From positions 17,242,889 to 17,306,888 of the forward strand of contig NC_069087.1 in assembly GCF_947172395.1 (NCBI RefSeq): a DNA stretch of 64,000 bases. The letters are read 5' to 3'. The position numbers were made by a program, and so were the translations under genes. Of this stretch, positions 1 through 13,100 are shown piece by piece; the stretch's first letter is position 1, and each line of letters starts with the position of its first letter. The notes beneath the pieces were generated by a model, which searched no databases, had not been told where the DNA came from, and saw nothing but the letters and a program-made list of their open reading frames with translations. This DNA comes from Bicyclus anynana (lineage: Eukaryota; Arthropoda; Insecta; Lepidoptera; Nymphalidae).

Positions 1-231
1 TTGTGACTAGACTCGGGTCACAAGTCCCGGAGTTCTCCTCTCTGTCACGCAATAGATCCGTCTAATGAATGATTTCATGAAATGCAAGTTGTCTCACTTT
101 CTTATCACAAAAAAATCTATTATTTTCCCTTTACTGAGGGAGGGCGGCGAACGAGCCGTAGACTTTTCGAATTTTAGACTACATAACCTTAAAACTATTG
201 AGATGACTACTCGAAGAATCTCGCTAACTCG

Positions 232-440
232 CGTGCATTTTAAGAAATTAAACATCACGTGTCTCAAACGGTGAAGTAATCGTGAAGAAACCTGCGTACA
301 AGAGTATAATCTTAATTCTCTACGTGTGTCAAATCTGTCAATCAGCGTTGGGCCAGCGTGGTGTAGGTACTATTGGCCTAACCCCTCTCATTCTGAGAGG
401 AGACACGAGCTCAGCAATGAGCCAAATATTGGTTGATAAT
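232..440 (+). repeat. SINE-like repeat, family A, copy 1
   Basis: This stretch matches 39660-39890 over most of its length. Shared blocks include GTGCATTTTAAGAAATTAA, TGGGCCAGCGTGGTG, CTCATTCTGAGAGGAGAC and GAGCTCAGCA. The other copy carries a tRNA-type B box, so the family is probably a tRNA-derived SINE; this copy lacks that head. It lies in the presumed outspread intron. Confidence 0.7.
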
Positions 441-2649
441 AATGAAGATAAACTCGCGTAAAGGTTTGCTATATTGAATTCAACGCTCTTATAAAATCGT
501 CAGTCCGTTAAAATTTCGGATGCAATAATTTATTTACCGTGCAGAGTTCGCGTGCGCGCCGCGGCAGGTTAAACGTTCGGCGGAGCGGCTCCACAATTTA
601 TACAATTTCACATAATGACAGGTTCATTTATATTGTTTGATCGCCCCAGCCTCAGCCAGATCAGCTTCGATAGGCTATCGTAAAGGACTTGACACAATGT
701 TGAGGAAAAACATTTTAAGAAATATTTTTCAATATGTGGAAAATATAGAAAAGACTATCTCCTGTATAAGATCGTTATGACGTGATTTCCCTAAATGGAA
801 ATTTAAGCAAATTTTTATTAACATTGGGAAATAATTTGACTTGAAAGACCGAAATAGTAAAAAGTAAATATTAGGGCCTACTAACATTTGCCAATTATCA
901 TAAGTCTTGAAAAAAATATGTTCCATATCAAAATAATTCAGCTCAAAAGTGTCAAAGTAAAGAAAAAAATATCAAGAATTGAGCCTTGTTTTTATAGATG
1001 ATTCAGTTACACAAATTGATAATAATCCTTGTCAACTACTGTGGTCTGGCGATCAATCTGTTAATTTTTATCTTTAACTGGTGTTTTTAGTGAATAATTT
1101 ACGGAACAAGCTGATGTTCTACCTGATCATAAGTGAAAATCTGCTGTAACGGAGTATGGCACGTAAAGTGCCATCCACCTGAGGCACATGATATTAAACC
1201 TAATGTGACTTCAGTTTCACCGACTTCCTTCGTGATAATGCAAAATTAATAGTGGTATAAATGTCCTAGTGTTCTAAAGGAGTAAAGCTCGTGTGTTGTT
1301 CCGTTAGCTACTGTACCGATTTTGAAAAATCTTTTACCAATAGAAAGGCTCATTATTTGTGAGTGACATAGGCTATATGTTTATCCTCGTATTCCCACGG
1401 AAACGGGAACTACTCGTGTAAAAACGCTAAGCATTTTCTAGTATTTTCTAAAGAGTCCTACACTAAACCTACTTCCCAGTAAACAAGTCTGTTCGGTCCC
1501 TAACTTGTGAATGGCCGTGTAAAAGGGCGCATATTTTTGCATTTTTCTCTTGTTTTTGACCTTGGCACGCGATCTGGTCGTTCGGATCCTTCTAATTATC
1601 TCCATCCGTTGTCGAACACCAAGCCGGTCTAGACTGGCATAATGTCAACTCTCCTACCAATTAAACTAACCAGGATCTTGTAAGAATGGTCATAACCACA
1701 GGCAACATAATAAAAAAAATCTAAGAAATCTCCAGTAAGTTAACAAGGTATAGGTAACTATTTTTATAGATTCTGAGATAAATTAATCTTTGAACATCAT
1801 CTAACTAGTTAGTTTACTTGAGACTTGTTTGATCCATAAAGATTAAAGTTATTTTTAAAAAATGTCTTTGATTTTGGTTATAAATTTTCATAAAAATACT
1901 TCTTTAACAAATAGCTCTAGGGTTCTATTTTTTTTACTATTTGCAATGTATGAAAGGGCCGTATGGAATAAAAACTTGGGAAAACCTTGTTTCTTGATTG
2001 TTGTAAATAAGTAGATGGAAACATCTGTGTAATCAAACCTTATAATGACACGGAGATTTATTGCGTGATCAAAAACCTCTAGAACGAAGTTCAGGGCCGA
2101 TAGAATAATAAAATGTTCAGCTCTGTACTTGAAAAATGATGTATCGTCAGTCCTTTATCAATCCATCCAATTCAATATGCGTGTGCGATGCGATATTTCT
2201 TGTTTTAAGTAAATAAATAATTGATGGCTTCACGCAAAATGTCTGGAAGGGTCTCAGGTTTTTTTTTATTTGATTCCGTACGTTTACCTACATTAACTGC
2301 CTCATATTTTAAGTCGTAAAAGACTAATGTTCGTAAATCGTTCTTGCCTATCTATAAAGCCTTCTGGCAACCGTCTGGATTGTGAAAAAAGTATTTTTGA
2401 TTTTGTTTTTATCTGTTGTTTGCTGTTAGCGCTGACTATAATGAGGGTAATCGACTTTTTACTTTGTTGCCAACGAGCTCTAGTTATTTTAACAATCTTC
2501 TGTATATTTACTTAATTAAGGAAAATTATTTATAACTTAGTTTGTACAATATAGACATACTAATGTAACTGGTTATAATATTGCCAGTAAAAATTATAAT
2601 TAGCGGAAAATATAAAAGGTTTATATTAAGTTTAACCAATAAGAGCGAA
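441..2649. other. AT-rich non-coding stretch, presumed outspread intron
   Basis: No GC-rich exon-like island, no long open frame with family similarity and no clear terminal repeats were seen. It is probably intron, because the first visible outspread exon (3340) begins with a split codon and therefore needs an exon further left. Confidence 0.5.
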
Positions 2650-3260
2650 GCCTCATTAGCGTTGCGTTACGTTGCGATGTAGCAGCGTCGACGCTGCGTT
2701 GTTTTCCATATATTTTAAATGACATGTCACATTAAAGCATCACATTTCAAAGGAGCTCCGTTGCTACAACGGACAGTGTTTCTCTTGTTTTCATTGTCGA
2801 GTTGACTGGGTGCATACGTTGTCCTCATGTGCAGCGACATTGTTGCACCATCGCAACGCAGGTGTGGCATACAATGTGTTGATCAATGATAATTTTACAC
2901 TACAGATAAGTTACATGCCTACAAAATCACCGCAAAAAGTAATCCGAATTTAGCTACACCACTGAGCGCACACATGCTAAACTTTATCTTGAGGTAATTC
3001 CGTTATAAATTTATGTATATATAGGTTTTACACTTCCTGAACACACAACTCGACATTGTAGACGATATTTAGATATTATGTGTTTAACTAATGTTCGTTG
3101 TTTAATAAGCGACTAAATGAAATAAAGACAACTATACACATTTGTCCGCCTCAGTTTTGATGCGCTAGTGCCTAGAGACCTAGAGATCTAGAGATATCTA
3201 GATCTATATGATATATCATTGGCGTTGATACGTTGTGACGACGCAACGCACTAATGAGGC
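2650..3260. mobile_element. Non-autonomous DNA transposon with terminal inverted repeats
   Basis: The left end reads GCCTCATTAGCGTTGCGT and the right end, on the other strand, GCCTCATTAGTGCGTTGCGT, so the ends are inverted repeats about 611 bp apart. Further GTTGCG-type subterminal motifs lie inside both ends. No transposase frame is visible. The right end is only 79 bp upstream of the first visible outspread exon. The superfamily is not assignable because no target duplication is obvious. Confidence 0.6.
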
Positions 3261-3339
3261 ATCTCCTTAAGGGGTTTATTGTTAATTTGTTATGCGTTTT
3301 TCGTGCAACTTTTCTATACGGCTGTACATTTGTTTGCAG

Positions 3340-4167
3340 TGTACACCGACCAGCCTGTGTCGTCCGCATCTCCGCCGACGCGCGACAAGATCAACGGGGA
3401 AGAGAAGGCGAGGTCGAGGCGCAGGGACACGTGGCCTGAGCCCAACACCACACCGTCTACTGATGAGGGTAACTTTACACTAAATCTTGTTAATAAAGCA
3501 ATATACAACTGCCAACTGTTTCGCTGTCCAGTGATTTGGTTAGGTTCGCTGTCAAATACTGGGCCGGGTTATGGAATGGTGAGTTTTTTGCTAAGAAATT
3601 CTCAGTCTCTGGAGTTGGACGTTCGTGTGTGTGATACACATGTGAAGCCTTGGATAGCTCGTTAAGTCGTTGGTCCCAGTCAATATAATCATATGATAGT
3701 GTTAATTACAGACACTTTGTCAAACTATCTAACCCGCCAAATGGCCTTGAAGCAGCGTGGTGGATCCACATTCTTTCCTCTATAGATGAATAGTGATCTG
3801 TGGATGAGAGACTCGTAGCCGTGCAGTGGGACGTCAATAGAATGATGAATACTCAGTGTAATACATAACTTTGTAAATCGTCTATTATGCATTTTGTTTA
3901 ATATTTTCTATCTATTGTATTGTAATGTATGTTCATTGTGGTGTGCAATAAAGTATATTTTCATTTAATTTCGTCAAATAATTTAAATTTTTACTACAAA
4001 ATGTTGCAGCCAACGTAGTCCGCTCGCCGCTGTTGCAGCAGCAGCACCAGCAGTACGACGAGCAGCTGCGCGACATCGCGGCGTCGCTCACCCGCCCGCG
4101 GTCGCGCCGCGCCCTGCCGCCGACACTGGAGCGCCCCACCAGGCTGCCGCCGCCTGATCGACTGCCG
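3340..4167 (+). CDS. osp: osp exons encoding the basic linker before the PH domain
   Basis: Two exons, 3340-3468 (129 nt, split codons at both ends) and 4010-4167 (158 nt, ends in phase 0). They encode a Ser/Pro/Arg-rich linker (VYTDQPVSSASPPTRDK, then a Gln-rich patch LLQQQHQQYDEQLRDIAASL). The acceptor at 3339 follows a good pyrimidine tract, TGTTTGCAG. The 5' codon is incomplete, so an upstream exon is required. Intron 3469-4009 holds nothing recognisable. Confidence 0.8.
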
Positions 4168-7100
4168 GTGAGTATGAACTGCCTATTCAACAACTGGCTC
4201 ATTGTTTAGGTCATTTAAAAAAATCGGGATTCCTGACAGACCCCATTTTATACACCTAGTATGAACAGCCTATTCATACTAGCCTATTCATAGCTCATTG
4301 TTGAAATCATTTTTAAAAAATCCTAATTCCTGAGAGACCCCATTTACTGCATGCACCCTTGCATATATGATTCTCAAGAAGTTGAAAAATATTCATGAAA
4401 GTTGGAGACCACTAAAATTTAATTATGAAAGTCCCAGTCGAGCTAATGTTCGCGAAACCTAACGTTTCGTAAGTGCTTGTAAGCTAAACGTTAAAAGTTT
4501 GGAAAATGGTCGTTTGTATCGAAACGGTTAGTTTTATTTAAAAAATATACTTCAGACAAAAATTACACGACGTGCAAATTTTTTTTTCTTGTATAATTTA
4601 CTGCTACCTTTAATTTGTAAAACCTAACATTATCAATAATATACTTGTAAATTATAAGGATGATAATGTGATGTTAGTTAAATTTATTTTAAAAACCACA
4701 AACTATATTTCAGGCAAGAGGAGCACCAGACGGCGGACCTCCACCCGAAGAAGGCATAACCAGTTCGGCAAGCGAGGGCAGCGAACCAACCGACGCAGTG
4801 GAAGCGACGGAGTCCACCGAAAGCGGCAGAGTTGAACTACCGGCTGAACGACTCCTCCACGCGAGAGCTGGTTGGCTTCAAAGACGAAGCCCTAGCGGTT
4901 GGTCTCGACACTGGTTCGTCCTTCGCGGTGCAGCTTTGTTGTACTTCAGGGATCCTCACGCAGAGCACAGGGGTCTCATGGATGGTGTGATAGACCTTAG
5001 TGGGATTTCAAGAGTTATAGAAATGCCAGGGTCAGCCAATGGATATGCTTTTGAAACTGAGGTAATAATCATGTTCTATGAAATTTCTTCCAATTTTTTA
5101 AATACATTCAATAATGAAATATTATTCTTTTTACGTTGTTCCAGACTTGGGATGGCAAGCACATAGTTTTGTCAGCTGTTACGGCGGGGATAAGAGCCAA
5201 CTGGGTCTCAGCTATGCGAAGAACGGCCGGTTTACCTGACTCTGGGCCTCTGTCTCTTATTTTACGAGAAGACTCTATAGATCAAGTATCAGAATCATCC
5301 ACATCGCCAATCACACCCATCACACCAAATACCGGTAAATCAGGACCATTCTCATCAGATGAAGAGTATAGAACAGCATCCGAAGGAGGCCGCAGGGATA
5401 GTGCAGACTGGGGAGACGTCAGTAATCAGCCACCGCCTTCTCCTATTCTTAATCGTACTCCTATATCCAAAGTCAAAGAAAAGGTTCGCGCTAGAGCATG
5501 CCTCCAACCACAAACTAAACCCGATTTAAAAGTCGATAAAGATGAAATCGATTCTACCAAAGAAAAAGAAAACCTCCCGCTAGAAGAAGTCGATGAAAAC
5601 GAAAAAACAAATGAACCGAGAAAACGTAGCTATATTTCTACCATTGACAAACAAACGATCGAAATCGAAGATTTGCGAAAGCAGCTTAAATTAGCATTGA
5701 ACGATGTTAATGCAGCTGAATCCGAACTTGCGAGGCTACGAAAACTAAAATCTGAAGCTGTTACCAGAGAAAAGAAAATGGAAGAACTGGTAATAACATT
5801 ACAAAAGAAAGAAGAGGAACTGTCAATCAGAACAAAAGAAGCTGAAAACTTAGATACGATAAAACAACTTTATAATCAAGATAAAAATATGTGGGAAACG
5901 AAATTGACAGAAACGCAAAACTTCTTAAAAGAATCCACCGAGCACTGTGAACTGCTGACGCGGCAGCTGACTACGGCACAAGAAGCAATAAAGCAGTTGC
6001 AGAAAGAATTAAACGAATTAAATGAAAAACTTTTGAAGAGTATCAGAGAAAACGATAGCTTGTACTCAAGAATTAGAGAACTCGAAAGTAAAGTCGTCGT
6101 AGAATCACCGACCAGAGAAAAGAGGAAAAGCATTGGGTCAATGAGTGATCTTAGTAATATAAACCAAGACTTGAATTTAGAGTCTTTAGAGAAAAATAGA
6201 CTGATCGAAGAGTACGTAGAATTAAGAAACAGATTTTTAAAGGCTATTCACGAAATAAAGGCTATGAAAAGAGAACTTCGAGACTCACACAACGTGTACG
6301 ATGAGCTCGAGGTCACCAATACTAAGTTAAGAAATGAGATGAAGCTGAGGGAACAATGTAGTCAATCTGAAATAGATCTAATGGCGGCTCGCATCTTGGA
6401 TTTAACTCAGAAACTTACCGCATCAGATAAACAAGTACGAACGTTAAAACACAAAATTCAGAAAACGGAATCTAGAGAAAAGCGGCGCAGTTTGTCATTA
6501 AAAGGAAGGGAATCATTCACGCTAGGCAAGGAAGTCGAAGAGAAATTAACAGAATTAGAAAATAAAATTACTCTTTTGGAAACAGGAGAAACAGTGCCTA
6601 CTATTAATTCTCCTTCTAAAAGCACTTCGCCTGTAAAAGAAAAAGTATCTAAAACGGATGGATCGACGGACGAGAAAAGAATGAAGAGGCTAGCTGCGAG
6701 GCTGAGGAGGAAATCTTTAGACAGTGCTACAAGTTCAGAGCCCATGAAAATGCTAGTCCGATTAAGTTCGCTCGAAACTAAAGTAGTTTCCGCACTAGAA
6801 AGCCGCCGTGATTTAGCTATATCGTGTGAGTCTTTGAGTCCAGCGACGAGATCTAGCGAGAGTCCGTCCAGTAACGACAGCCCGGAGAGCTCCTCGATAG
6901 GAACACAATCGCAGCGACATCTCTTAGACAGGCTCCAGAGCCTCGAGAACGTCGTCATTCATTCAAGAAACAAAGTCAACGAATGTTTATGTCAAATGAG
7001 CGCAATGCGAGCGGCCAAGTCGAGGCGGTCCCCCTCTCCGAGTCTGGAGAAGAAATATAGCATCAAGGCAATGGAAAAATGTTTGATGGACGTAAGCAAG

Positions 7101-10100
7101 AGATTGCAAGAATCCTTTGATAAGTGCGTGATAGACTCCACCGAGCGGAACTCCGACGACGAGATCGACGACGGCGTCGCGCAGGTCGTCGCGCAGCTGG
7201 AAGAGCAGCTGACGGCGAAACTGCTTGAGATATCCAAGAGGAAGGCCGCGCTGTACGAGGCGGGCGAGCTGACGCAGAGGAAGAGTTTAGAGATCCTGGC
7301 GGAGAAGCTGGCCTACGAGGCGGTGCTCGTGGGCAGGATACAGGAGGCTCTGGAATCCTCCGACGGGAGCAGATTCTTCGCTAGATTGATAAAGTCTGAA
7401 ATAATCGAAACTAGTCAATTAATAGATAACCTTAAGTCTAAGATTAACGGCGACAACAAGACGACGTCCGTCACCAAGAGCTCCCTCGACTACCTCGCGA
7501 GGATCCTCTCGCGCAAGATCGACGCGTCGAGCGGCCGCGAGTCCGGCGCCCGGCGCGCCGAGGCGATCGTGCAGAGCGCCGACCTCGACGCTCTGCTGGC
7601 CAAGCAGCGGGAGGTGGGCGAGGCCGTCGAGACGTACAAGCGGGAGAAGCTCGGCGAGCTGTGCGCCGCGCTGGCGGCCGAGACGCTCAGCCAGGCCGCC
7701 GCCGGCGACGACGGCGCGGAGGCGGCGCGCGTGCGCGAGGCGTGGGCGGCGGCGCGCGACGCGCTTGGCGCCGAGCTGGTGCAGGCGGAGGTGGCGCGCG
7801 CGCTGGCCCGCGCCGCGCAGCTGTGCGAGGACAGCCTGGAGGACGCGCGGCGCGCGCGCCTCACGCTGGACGCGCAGCGCCGCGCCGACCTGGACCTGTG
7901 GTGGCAGGCGGCGCACGACCACCTGCGCTGCGAGATGGACGCCGCCGTGCGCGACATCGCGGCGCAGTACCGCGCGCTGCCGCCGCGCGCGCCAGGCGCC
8001 GCGCCGCCGCTCGACAGCCGCGCGCTGCTGGCGCAGCTGGCCGACGTGCTGGCGCGCAAGGCGCTGGTGGACGCGCGCGTGGCCGTGCTGCGCGGCACGC
8101 ACCGCGCCGCCGACGACGCGCCGCGCCGCGCCGAGGACGCCATCTCCTCGCTGGAGACCGACCCCGACAGCGAGGCGGAGTTCGTCTTCCTCTTCCAGCA
8201 CTTCTCGACCGAGTGCCGAGCGCTCTTCTCCAGTGACTGTTCGGGCAACAGTGAAGACTCGATGAAGATCGGCGAGAGCCTCGAGCGCGTGGAGGCGGCG
8301 GTGGAGGCGGCGCGGCGCCGGCTCGCGCCCGACGCGGCCGAGGAGCCGGCGCGCGGCGGCGACGCGGCGGCGCGCCTGGAGGCGCTTCGGCGGCGCGTGG
8401 AGGCGCTGCAGTGCCCGCAGTGCGCGCGCCTGCAGGAGGCGCTGGAGCGGCTGTCGGCGGAGCGCTCGCGCTCGGAGTGCGCGCTGTCGCAGCAGGCGGC
8501 GGCGCTGGCGGCGGCGCGGCGCGCGCGCGCACAGCTGCAGGCGCAGCACGAGCGCGAGCGCGTGGCGCTGCGCGAGCGGGCGCGCACGCTGCAGCGCCGC
8601 CTCGCCGCGCTCGACTCGGAGTACTCGGCGCAGCTGGACAGTCTCCGAGCCGCTTATCAGGTGAGGCCTGCGTCTTCTCTCGGTCCCATTGGTGAGTTTG
8701 CTTATATTGTGAACATATACAAGACGTGACCTCTCCGTGCCGCAGAGCGCGGTGGCGGCGGACACGCACGGCGACGGGCTGCGCGCGCGCTACCAGCAGG
8801 AGATCGAGCAGCTGCGCGCGCTGTGCGAGAAGGGGCTGCTGGCCATGGAGAGCTCGCACCGCCGCATCGTGCGCGAGATGGAGGACAAGCACCGCGCCGA
8901 GCGCGACCAGCTCAGGTCTGATCTGACAACTACTGTATTTCCGTTACTGTGATTCCGACTAAATCTGTTCATTTACCTCGGAAAGAAGCCCTTTCATCTT
9001 GGCTCCGACTTTCAGGGTATAGCTATTCCAGTCACAATCACATTGAGCTCTTGGGTATCACCATCACATCTAAAAATCATTCAAATCAAAAATTATCATC
9101 AGCCGATGGACATCCACCGCTTGACGCGGGCCTCTTGTAAGGTCCAAACGCTACGATCTTGAGCTGCCTGCCTATAAATTGTTTGTCCGATGGACGATGA
9201 CCACACTGTCCAATTGCATTGGTTATAGCGCCAAACCCTCGTCAGTCAACCTTGACCAATTAGAATGGTTGACTGGTACTACTCCCGCCTTACACCCTTT
9301 TTAAATCCTCATGTAAAGTTTGGATGTTTATAACCTATGATCAAGCTGACTGGTTTTGTTTCCTTAGAGACACTCAAGAGACAAGATTCTCTTACTAACT
9401 AATAGTCTATATGTTAGTAACAAGTGCTCTGCTGCAGGCTGGAGAAGGAGCAGGCGCTAGCGGAGGAGACGCGCGCCACGCTGGCGGCGCTGGACGCCAT
9501 GCGCAAGGCGCACGAGAGCGAGGTGCGGCGCGAGGTGGACAAGTTCAAGGCGGAGTTCCTGGCGCGCGGCGCGCCCGAGCTGGGACAGCTGAGCTCGAGG
9601 CACCAGTAATTATACTCCCCCTTCCTCTTCGCGCACTTCTTCCACATTTGTAGCATGGACTTCTTCCCCACTGTCTGTAACACCGACTGTCTTACGTGTC
9701 AGTTTATTTTTTTCTGAAATATCTTTCTGCTTGCTGTTGAAGATTAGGGTAGCTTAGAAAAAACGTTACATTACATACCTTCGAAAGGCGAGACTAAAGC
9801 CTACACATACGTATAACTACAATAGTAGTGGTCAGTTATTTTACCGGACTTTTAATAGGACTGTCCATAAACATTTTTAAAATGACATAACATCAACACA
9901 AATTAATGATTCGCACGTAGTATTCTTTGAACCAGTTCCCTTACAAACAACAGACACTATCTCCCTAACTTGACATCACAAACTCTTATGGTCCAACAGA
10001 CAAGAGATGGAGGAGATCAAGCGCGAGATCCTGTCGCTGTCGGAGAAGTACTCGGTGAAGTGCGTGGAGTCAGCAGCGTTAGAGGAGCGGTTGGCTGCCG

Positions 10101-13100
10101 CCAGCGCGCAGCTGGCGCACGCGCACAACCACATCATGCAGCTGGACGCCAGGTTACTGCTTCTTCTTTATCTCCTTCCTTCTTTTCAAAAAGGAAAGAG
10201 TGGTAATGATTGGGACATTTTTTTCTTTACAAGTTATGGCCCTTTCAACCTCTCGGTAATTTGGGCCGAATCGAAGGAGGGCGAACCTGGTACTTGCTCT
10301 TTGCATGTTTCCAGGACGCCTTCTTGACTCCCTACAGGTTATTTTCTCTTTTTACTCCTTGATACTCACTCTCCCCCTTCTGGGACTGGACGACACACGA
10401 CGTTAAGATCCGCTTGCCCGTTGATGATTGGGACAAGGAAGAATAATAAAGAATTTGTAGGGAGTCAAGGCGGCCTGGGAACACGCAAAGAATGAAAAAC
10501 AAGCAAGTGTACTGGGCCACCCTCCCAGGATTCGGCCCATATGTCTTCGAATTCGGGTGGTGGATTGTCTTCCTTCAATATTGCGTTTTTCTTGATTCAA
10601 TAATATAATTCTCAACTAATATCCTAAATCACGAAACCAAAAAAATGGAAAAAACCAATTATCCGGTGGAGTCAAAACGAAGAATTCGTTATAACATGTC
10701 GCCTCATTGCTTTAAAAACATAGTATGAGTAAATTTAAGACTATACTATTGACACGAAAAATTTTTGAAAGTTTTTACATTTTACAGAACCTCCTATGAA
10801 ATAGTAATTTTCGAGTTTTTTTTTTTTGACGAGACTTTCTTCAAGTAAAAATGCATATTACTAAAATTAAACTAAATATATCATTTAAAGTGGTCTAAAT
10901 AAAAAACGCAAAAGTAAGTTTCTTATAGCTTCATTTGAAGATAAAATATGCCCGTAATGTAAAATCTTCCTGTAAACTATACCATTTTGATGTGTTAAGA
11001 CGAGTTTACACTGAAATGTGTTAAGTTTCTCAATATAAATCTATTTAACATGTATTTACATTGTTATTACAGAAACAAACAGCTCCGCGCGCACATAATG
11101 TCGGAAGCGAATGAGATGAAGTACTCCGAGGCATCGACGCTCGCGCAACTCATCGAGGACTCGCCGCCGGTACGTTCACAGACTTTACTCACCAAGGACT
11201 CGCTTGAGGTCTTCACACACCCTGTACTGTATTGAAAACGTACCAAGTATCTACTAACGACATGAATTGACCGGTGTTTTACTATCTCATTTATTTATTT
11301 GTTCTTTTACTTTGTGTAAGCTAAACCTGGTATTTAGCGAAAAAGAAGACGCGCACAATATTTGATTGAAATAAATATTACATAATATGACCAAAAGCAT
11401 AAATAAACTGGATTACGGGCACCACAAGTATTTCTATTTTTAGTAATCTGTGCTTAGTATGCTAATGCTAATTGAATAAATTGGTTCCTTTTATACGCAA
11501 GCTTAATATAGCAAGGTTTTTTTATTTTTCTGGTCAGCTAGCTTTTCGAAAACCAAATATTTTTAACAGTTAGGGCCTATGGACACCACGTTTTAAACCG
11601 CGGCGTCGACGCTCGTTTTAAAACGTGCGTTTACGGCGCGCTTTTATCCTCTACAGAGCAGTTTGTTGTCCTTTGTATTTAATACACACCCGCGTTAACA
11701 TCGCGTTTGTATGGCTACAAAAAGGCGTCGACGGCGCGTTTAAAAAACCTGGTGTGCATAGGCCCTTGAGTAATTTCTATAATGTGGTACGATTTCAATA
11801 TTGGTACAAATCAGTGTAATGGATGGACAGCTTTATACAGACTTAGCTTAGTATTAAACGCTTATTTATGCGCTAAGCAGCACCACGCTTGCATGTAATC
11901 ATGCGCACGTAACTATCATTATGACGTCATCATGCAAAATAAGACGACTACCCGCGAATTCTGTAACGTTACAGTCAAGTGCAGCTAAGTTTTTAAAGAT
12001 GTTTTACGGAATTCTAAGGTATTTATCAAGATTTGTTAGCCAATCACTCTTGTATATAAAATATTAGCACATAAATCAAAATATGATAATTTAGTAAGCA
12101 AATTGATTTTATATTTTAAAAATAATTGCACAATAGAATTAGTTTTAAAAGCACTTTCTTTTTTTTTGTTTCGTTCTTTCAAAGGATACGGTCAGATAGC
12201 AGATTATTCCAGTCAACTGTTAATAAATTTATTAGTACAAAAAAGCAATGGAATTAGATCACAAATATTGTATTAGCAAGATACACCTACCTAATATTTT
12301 CATAAAACTGATAAACCAAAAAGCGTTATTTATTTTGTCCTTTTTCGATTTACCTATAATTCAAAATTTTAATTATTTGTAATTACTTAATTTATAGAAC
12401 TCGTGTAGATCCAAAATAGATCTTTCTTTTTAATTTTTTTTTACATATTTTCATTTATTTGTTTAACAAGGAGTATCTTAAACTGTACAAGGACTAAAAA
12501 AATAAAATAAATCGAAAAAAAAAGAAAAATATCTAGGTCTTGGCACTAAATAAGTTAGTAACCAAGTACCTACATACTCTGACCATATCTTTTCTTAGCT
12601 ACGCCAAACTCTGACGAATGATCGCACAAATTGATGCGCGCTACGCTTTTAATTATCAAATTGGCTGAAAATTCCATTACTGTATTAAATATATATTATA
12701 TCTGCTTGAAAATATAGAACTATTATCGCAAACTATTCCATCATATTTTTATAATATTAAAATTTATTTAGTTCAGCTGGAAGGTTAAAGATTTTTCTTT
12801 TTGAACTAATAATTCTATTCTATCAATTGTTTTTTTTATTTGTTTTGAAATTATCAATCCGATTTACTAATATGATTATGAAATTTGTATGTTTTTTTTT
12901 TCAAAAATCTCATTAATAATAATCAATTCGCGCGATCAACAAGTACTCGTAGTAAACACTTGCATTCAGAGACGTTGTGATATTTTTTCGATACATCGTT
13001 ATTCTTAAGAGATTAGGACAGCCGTAGATTAATTGTCGGATCCGATTTGTTTCTAATATATCTACACTTTATATTATGCCAGCGGACGCCCGCGACTTCG

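Noticed and set aside
7661..8236. Plus-strand 191- and 166-codon frames within the same exon
   Set aside because: Out-of-frame shadows of the sense frame, which continues unbroken through the whole exon.
7419..8765. Long antisense open frames (448, 365 and 343 codons) opposite the outspread coiled-coil exon
   Set aside because: They are Arg/Ala-rich and follow from the extreme GC content of the sense exon; they have no domain similarity and no splice or start context.
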